This document shows positions 60,138-64,000 of a DNA stretch of 64,000 bases, one piece after another. The notes beneath the pieces were generated by a model. The model was not told the DNA's origin. It did not search any database and was given only the letters and a program-made list of their open reading frames with translations. Source of the stretch: Geothermobacter hydrogeniphilus (GTDB lineage Bacteria > Desulfobacterota > Desulfuromonadia > Desulfuromonadales > Geothermobacteraceae); contig NZ_NAAD01000014.1 of NCBI RefSeq assembly GCF_002093115.1, positions 1 through 64,000 on the forward strand, given 5' to 3'. A program made the translations under genes and the position numbers. The first letter of the stretch is position 1. The number at the start of each line of letters is the position of its first letter.

Positions 60138-60473
60138 TCACAAAACCAGCGCCTGATTTCCGGAGTCTTCCAGGCTGCGCGTCGCCCGCCAGCGGGCCAT
60201 CAGTTCCGCCGGCTCGGCGGGAGGAGTCTGCCAGTGCCAAACCCACTGCCGCTCCAGACCGGCCAGCAACCAGGTCGGGCGGTCACTGGAAACAATTCCG
60301 GAAACCAGCTGTTCGGCCAGCCACTGGCCGAAAGAAGCTGTCTCCGGATCGTAGGTATGCAACTGCCAGGAAGGATTCTGCTGCTCACCGGAAATGCTGA
60401 CGATGAAGAAGAGGCGGGCCAGACCCTTGTGGGGGGAAACCAGGCGATGGTAATAGGGAATGGCGACTTTCAT
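60138..60473 (-). CDS. Second NifX-like protein, divergent, 111 aa
   Basis: A 111-residue protein starting MKVAIPYYHRLVSPHKGLARLFFIVSIS, which follows the start pattern of NifX-like proteins (MKVAIP, then V/ISP, then ARLF). The central GGVG block of that family is not evident, so the metal site may be lost. GGAGGG lies nine bases before the ATG; a longer frame to 60650 begins inside an inverted repeat. It is 31 bases before the other NifX-like gene and appears to open the operon that continues to the NrfD complex. Confidence 0.66.
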   Translation of the reverse strand: MKVAIPYYHRLVSPHKGLARLFFIVSISGEQQNPSWQLHTYDPETASFGQWLAEQLVSGIVSSDRPTWLLAGLERQWVWHWQTPPAEPAELMARWRATRSLEDSGNQALVL

Positions 60474-60910
60474 AAACCGAGCCCTCCGAAACGCTGCAAC
60501 ACAAACCACGCCCGACAAGACTCCAAGAGCTGTGCCGAAAATACAATGAAGTAAATTTAATTTTAAAGCATCAATAAAATCAGGCACTTTTACCTTGAAC
60601 CGGCAACCTGGACCGACCCGACAGAAACCCGGCAGGTGTTGCAGGTGCAACGCTTATTTATTAAAACATTTTATGGCAACCGTTGCGATCAACGTGCTTT
60701 TCGGCGATTTATGGTAGGCGGAAAACAATGAAACTGACAGGAAAATCCGGGAATCAACATCCGTTCTAAAAATTGGATAAATATAATTGTTGCAGACAAA
60801 TGAAATGTTGCAGAATGAAATGCAACATCCCAGCCGCCGCGTCACAGCCTGTAGCCACAGGGCACGGCAGGCATAACGCCGGTTGCTGAATCCAGGAGGG
60901 GGGATGATGG
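60474..60910. promoter_or_regulatory. Control region with TGTTGCA inverted repeats
   Basis: About 440 gene-free bases between the sigma-54 activator and the NifX-like operon. An inverted pair ATGTTGCA (60805-60812) and TGCAACAT (60821-60828) is perfect with an 8-base spacer; a third TTGTTGCA lies at 60787-60794; and GTTGCAGGTGCAAC (60638-60651) repeats the same half-sites closer together. These look like binding sites of one dimeric protein, probably the PAS activator next door. A weak sigma-54-like CGGCACAGCTCTTGG (60537-60523, minus) has GG at -24 but GG for GC at -12. Confidence 0.55.
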
Positions 60911-62242
60911 TTACAGGAGCTGGTAGCGCTTCATCCAGCGCCACAGGGTGGTCCGGTCGACACCGAGCTCGGCGGCGGTCTGCTGGCGATTGCCGTGGTG
61001 CCGATCAAGCATTTCAATAAGGGCCTCCCGCTGCGGCATCCGGGCAGGGCGGGGCGGAGAAGCCTGGGCGGACAGGTGCTCGACAAATCCCCTGGGGAGA
61101 TGCTCCGGTCCGAGCTCGCCATTGCGTCCCAGGATCACCATCTGTTCTAGCAAATTGAGCAGTTCGCGGACGTTGCCCGGATAGTCGTAGTCGAGCAGCT
61201 GCTGCAGAACGGCGGGCGCCAGTCCCCGGATCTGCTTGCCGTACTGGAGATTCAGGCGTTCGAGAAAGCAGTCCACCAGCAGGGGGATATCCTCGGGACG
61301 CTCCCGCAGCGGCGGGATGCAGAGCGAAACCACGTTGATCCGGAAATAAAGATCACGGCGGAAGGTCCCCTTGTCAACCATCTGCTCGATGTTGCGATGG
61401 GTGGCGGTGACGAACCGCACATCGGCCTGCTGCGGCTGCCGGGCTCCCAGCGGCTGGTACTCGCGGTTCTCCAGCACCCGAAGCAGCTTGACCTGCAGCG
61501 GCAGGGGCAGGTCGCCGATCTCGTCGAGGAACAGCGTCCCCCCCTCGGCCATTTCCAGGCGGCCGGGCCGGTTTTCTACCGCCCCGGTATAGGCACCGCG
61601 CCGCGCCCCGAAGATTTCCGCCTCCAGCAACTGCTCGGGCAGGGCGCCGCAGTTGACCACCACCAGCGGCCGGTCGCGACGCGGGCTCAAGTTGTGGACC
61701 GCCCGGGCGACCAGTTCCTTGCCGGTACCGCTCTCTCCCTGGATCAGGACCGTGGCATTGCTGGCGGCAATGTCCGGCAGCACATCAAACAGGCGGCGCA
61801 TCTTCTCCGAGCGGCTGACCATCTCCTCAAAAGCATAGCGGGTGCGCAGCTCTCTTTTCAGGCTGCTCAGCGAGGACAGGTCGCGGATCGTCTCCACCGC
61901 ACCGATGATCCGCCCGCCAGCGTCCCGCAGCACCGAGGCACTGATGGAAATGGGAACCTTACGACCGCTTTTGTGCAGGATGTCGAACTCCCGGTTGATC
62001 ACCGGCTGCCCGGTCGCCAAGGCCTCGCGGACCGGGCAGTCCGTACCGCAGGCCACCGAGGCGAAAACCGCCTTGCAAGGCCTGCCGAGCACTTCGTCGC
62101 AACGATACCCGGTGATCTCTTCCGCTGCGCGGTTGAAAGAGGTGATGCACAGCTTCCGGTCGACGGTGAACACCCCGTCAGCCAGACTGTTGAGAACATC
62201 TTCAGACATCTCAGAATGGAGCTGAACAGTCTGATTCGGCAT
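60911..62242 (-). CDS. PAS-domain sigma-54 activator
   Basis: A 443-residue activator. PAS domain about residues 10-120 with a cysteine group CKAVFASVACGTDC. AAA+ core about 145-375: GESGTGKELVA, the sigma-54 contact RRGAYTGAVEN (GAYTGA in place of GAFTGA, an accepted variant) and TLFLDEIGDLPLPL. The Fis-type end is RQQTAAELGVDRTTLWRWMKRY. It has no receiver domain, so the PAS senses the signal itself; its cysteines suggest a redox or metal signal. It lies upstream of the NifX-like/NrfD operon on the same strand, with inverted repeats between, and probably controls it. Confidence 0.92.
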   Translation of the reverse strand: MPNQTVQLHSEMSEDVLNSLADGVFTVDRKLCITSFNRAAEEITGYRCDEVLGRPCKAVFASVACGTDCPVREALATGQPVINREFDILHKSGRKVPISISASVLRDAGGRIIGAVETIRDLSSLSSLKRELRTRYAFEEMVSRSEKMRRLFDVLPDIAASNATVLIQGESGTGKELVARAVHNLSPRRDRPLVVVNCGALPEQLLEAEIFGARRGAYTGAVENRPGRLEMAEGGTLFLDEIGDLPLPLQVKLLRVLENREYQPLGARQPQQADVRFVTATHRNIEQMVDKGTFRRDLYFRINVVSLCIPPLRERPEDIPLLVDCFLERLNLQYGKQIRGLAPAVLQQLLDYDYPGNVRELLNLLEQMVILGRNGELGPEHLPRGFVEHLSAQASPPRPARMPQREALIEMLDRHHGNRQQTAAELGVDRTTLWRWMKRYQLL

Positions 62243-62549
62243 GTTGCGGACCTCGTTGCAGCACAGGGCGAACCTGATACAGAAACACGCACAAAAGAAA
62301 AGCGATGCCTAATTAGGGTAATCAAACATTGACTCTTCCGCAACAGAAATCGACTTCTGAATGGCTGGAATTTTCTCGGCAAATCCGCATCTTGCAAAAT
62401 TTTCCGTTATCTTCAACAGGTTCCACACCGAAACGTATACGGCAAACCCACTTCCGGCCACTTGATTTTTCCGCGGATAGCCCCGTATAGTGACTTTTCA
62501 TCCTCGTCCCTGAACCAGCGAACGCATTCCGGCAGACCGGACATCATCC
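62243..62549. other. Divergent control region before hypA
   Basis: About 300 bases between the divergent activator and hypA. It holds the hypA promoter (62462-62491). Nothing else recognisable; no good sigma-54 site was found on either strand. Confidence 0.5.
62462..62491 (+). promoter_or_regulatory. Sigma-70 promoter of the hyp operon
   Basis: TTGATT (62462-62467), an 18-bp spacer and TATAGT (62486-62491). A transcript from about 62498 has a 52-base leader before hypA. Confidence 0.7.
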
Positions 62550-62891
62550 ATGCACGAACTCGGCATCACCCGCAGCATTGTCGACATCGCCGAACGTACC
62601 GCCCGGGAACACGGTGGCAACAGAGTCACCTCGGTCACGGTCGAGATCGGCGCCCTCTCCGGAGTCATCCCCGACGCCGTGGAGTTCTGCTTCGAGGCCT
62701 GCAGCAAGGGCACCCTGCTCGACGGCGCCCGGCTGATCGTCGAATCAATTCCCGGCCTCGGCCGCTGTCCCGACTGCGGCCGGGAACAGGAGATCGACAA
62801 CCACAGTTTCGCCTGCGGAGACTGCGGAGCCCTCGGCCTGGAACGCCTGCGGGGGGAAGAATTACGCGTCAAGGAACTGGAGGTCGACTGA
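62550..62891 (+). CDS. hypA: Hydrogenase nickel incorporation protein HypA
   Basis: A 113-residue nickel chaperone: MHELGITRSIVDIAER holds the nickel ligand His2, and the zinc finger is CPDCGREQ with CGDCGAL. It passes nickel to hydrogenase large subunits together with HypB. First gene of the hyp operon; 2 bases before hypB. The hydrogenase at 49.4-53.8 kb is a probable client. Confidence 0.95.
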   Translation: MHELGITRSIVDIAERTAREHGGNRVTSVTVEIGALSGVIPDAVEFCFEACSKGTLLDGARLIVESIPGLGRCPDCGREQEIDNHSFACGDCGALGLERLRGEELRVKELEVD

Positions 62892-62893
62892 CC

Positions 62894-63616
62894 ATGTGCA
62901 TCGATTGCGGTTGCGCCGAACGAACCGAACAGGCCCATCACCACGGGCATGACCATGACGGCAAGACGATTCAGGTCGGCGAAGACCTGCTGGCCAAGAA
63001 TGACCGGCTGGCCGCCGTCAACCGACAGCGGTTCGCCGGCCACGGGCTGCTGACCCTGAACCTGGTCAGTTCTCCCGGCTCGGGCAAGACCACCCTGCTG
63101 GAAACCACCCTGCGTACGCTCAGGGCCGAACTGCGTTTTGCGGTTCTCGAAGGCGATCAGCAGACCGCCAACGACGCCGACCGCATCGCCGCCACCGGCG
63201 TTCCCGTTCACCAGATCAACACCGGCGCCGGCTGCCACCTCGACGCCCATATGGTCGGCCATGGCGTCGACCATTTCGACCTGGCGAATCTCGACGTGCT
63301 GCTGATCGAAAATGTCGGCAACCTGGTCTGTCCGGCCTCCTTCGATCTCGGCGAAGACTGCAAGGTCGCCGTCCTCTCCATCACCGAGGGGGAGGACAAA
63401 CCGCTCAAGTACCCGCAGATGTTCCGCGCCGCCGAACTGGTGATCATCAACAAGCTCGATCTGCTGCCGCACCTCGACTTCGATCTTGAAACGTGCCGTG
63501 ACTACCTCCGCCAGGTCAACCCGCAGGCCCGGGTGATCGAACTTTCCTGCAAATCGGGCGAGGGGATGGAAACCTGGTACAACTGGCTGCGCGAACAGCT
63601 GGCGAAGAAAAAATAA
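62894..63616 (+). CDS. hypB: Hydrogenase nickel incorporation GTPase HypB
   Basis: A 240-residue GTPase. The start MCIDCGC carries the high-affinity nickel motif type CxxCGC, followed by a short histidine-rich run (HHHGHDHDG). The P-loop is SSPGSGKTTLLE, then EGDQQTANDADR, NTGAGCHLDA, LLIENVGNLVCPA and NKLDLLPH. It drives nickel delivery by GTP hydrolysis. The ATG at 62894 has GGAGG ten bases upstream. Confidence 0.95.
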   Translation: MCIDCGCAERTEQAHHHGHDHDGKTIQVGEDLLAKNDRLAAVNRQRFAGHGLLTLNLVSSPGSGKTTLLETTLRTLRAELRFAVLEGDQQTANDADRIAATGVPVHQINTGAGCHLDAHMVGHGVDHFDLANLDVLLIENVGNLVCPASFDLGEDCKVAVLSITEGEDKPLKYPQMFRAAELVIINKLDLLPHLDFDLETCRDYLRQVNPQARVIELSCKSGEGMETWYNWLREQLAKKK

Positions 63617-63688
63617 CCTGAATTCTCCCTTTGGGCCTTTCCCAAAACCTCGAGCCTTGAGCCTCGAGCCTGATCACGGAGTGATCCC

Positions 63689-63919
63689 ATGTGTTTAGGC
63701 GTTCCCATGCGGGTCACCCGCATCGAAAATGACACCGCCATTTGTGAAATCGACGGCGTCCGGCGCGAAGCCTCGCTGATGATGGTCGACGGGGTCGAGG
63801 TCGGCGATTTCGTTCTCATCCATGCCGGCTTCGCCATCGAAAAGATCGATCCGGAAGAAGCGGAGCTGACTCTGAAAGCGCTGCGCGAAGCCCTCGATAT
63901 GGGACTGGTGCCGGAATGA
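63689..63919 (+). CDS. hypC: Hydrogenase assembly chaperone HypC
   Basis: A 76-residue protein beginning MCLGVPMRV with the essential Cys2, full length for HypC/HybG. It carries the Fe(CN)2CO unit with HypD to the large subunit. GGAG lies seven bases before the ATG. The 72 bases between hypB and hypC include a short run of GAGCCTT/GAGCCTC repeats. Overlaps hypD by 4 bases. Confidence 0.95.
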   Translation: MCLGVPMRVTRIENDTAICEIDGVRREASLMMVDGVEVGDFVLIHAGFAIEKIDPEEAELTLKALREALDMGLVPE

Positions 63920-64000
63920 ATGAACTCAACTTGACCACCGCCTGGCGCGATCCCGAGGTGGCCCGCGGCCTGCTGGCGCGAATCGAACGGGCTGTCGCCG
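63916..64000 (+). CDS. hypD: HypD, first 28 codons (cut by the window edge)
   Basis: The ATG overlaps the hypC stop (ATGA). The visible residues, MNELNLTTAWRDPEVARGLL and a few more, fit the start of HypD, which reads FRDPELARALL-like in relatives. HypD is the Fe-S protein on which the Fe(CN)2CO group is made. Call rests on gene order as much as on the short sequence. Confidence 0.8.
   Translation, partial: MNELNLTTAWRDPEVARGLLARIERAVA

Noticed and set aside
60523-60537. Sigma-54-like site CGGCACAGCTCTTGG on the minus strand before the NifX-like operon
   Set aside because: The -12 element has GG for the nearly invariant GC, so it is noted but not called a promoter.
1-64000. CRISPR arrays, tRNA, rRNA and known riboswitches
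   Set aside because: I looked for regularly spaced repeats, tRNA T-arm patterns with a matching acceptor stem, and long conserved RNA blocks, and found none. The GGTTCGAA at 14950-14957 belongs to a terminator hairpin and not to a tRNA.

Overview
The window is GC-rich bacterial DNA that looks like a member of the Desulfuromonadia (the Geobacter/Desulfuromonas/Geothermobacter side of the former Deltaproteobacteria). This is an inference from content: multihaem c-type cytochromes, a three-gene archaeal-type glutamate synthase, a group 3b-like NiFe hydrogenase, three sigma-54 activators, and a housekeeping block (radical SAM protein, rng, rplU, rpmA, obg, proB, proA, nadD, rsfS, rlmH, gpmI) in an order I associate with that group. 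No rRNA or tRNA gene was seen, so the genus cannot be fixed.

Layout. 1-3.1 kb: an accessory stretch, AT-richer from about 0.7 to 2.9 kb, with a ParE-type toxin and its antitoxin, two tiny proteins of opposite charge, and unrecognised genes. 3.6-11 kb: a ClC channel, then a probable operon of YceI protein, type III polyketide synthase, MMPL/RND exporter and UbiE-like methyltransferase, which suggests a made, methylated and exported phenolic or pyrone lipid. 11-15 kb: NHL lipoprotein, five-haem cytochrome, Nudix hydrolase and HD-GYP protein. 15-15.7 kb: an ordered block of dispersed repeats. 15.7-24 kb: nitrogen and amino acid metabolism (glutamate synthase, ammonium channel with a textbook sigma-54 promoter, branched-chain aminotransferase). 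24.5-29.3 kb: a self-contained cassette of sigma-54 activator, VIT/VWA surface protein and rhombosortase-like protease, with visible promoters and palindromes. 29.4-33.4 kb: a three-domain phospholipid acyltransferase and a carbonic anhydrase. 33.7-47.9 kb: the housekeeping block. 47.9-56 kb: PAS histidine kinase, the hydrogenase operon (its beta and gamma subunits fused) with its protease, a second copy of the composite repeat block, and an NtrC-type regulator. 56.2-62.2 kb: a membrane redox complex (NrfD-like subunit, four-cluster ferredoxin, trihaem cytochrome, small membrane protein) downstream of two NifX/NifB-like proteins and a PAS sigma-54 activator. 62.5 kb to the end: hypA, hypB, hypC and the first codons of hypD.

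The strongest candidates for something undescribed are the type III PKS lipid operon, the VIT-VWA/rhombosortase cassette with its own sigma-54 circuit, the NifX-like/NrfD complex, and the repeat families: a composite block present twice, a 104-nt element present as inverted copies 12 kb apart, and a MITE-like element flanked by 10-bp direct repeats. All positions, motifs and repeats were read by eye; no database search was run.
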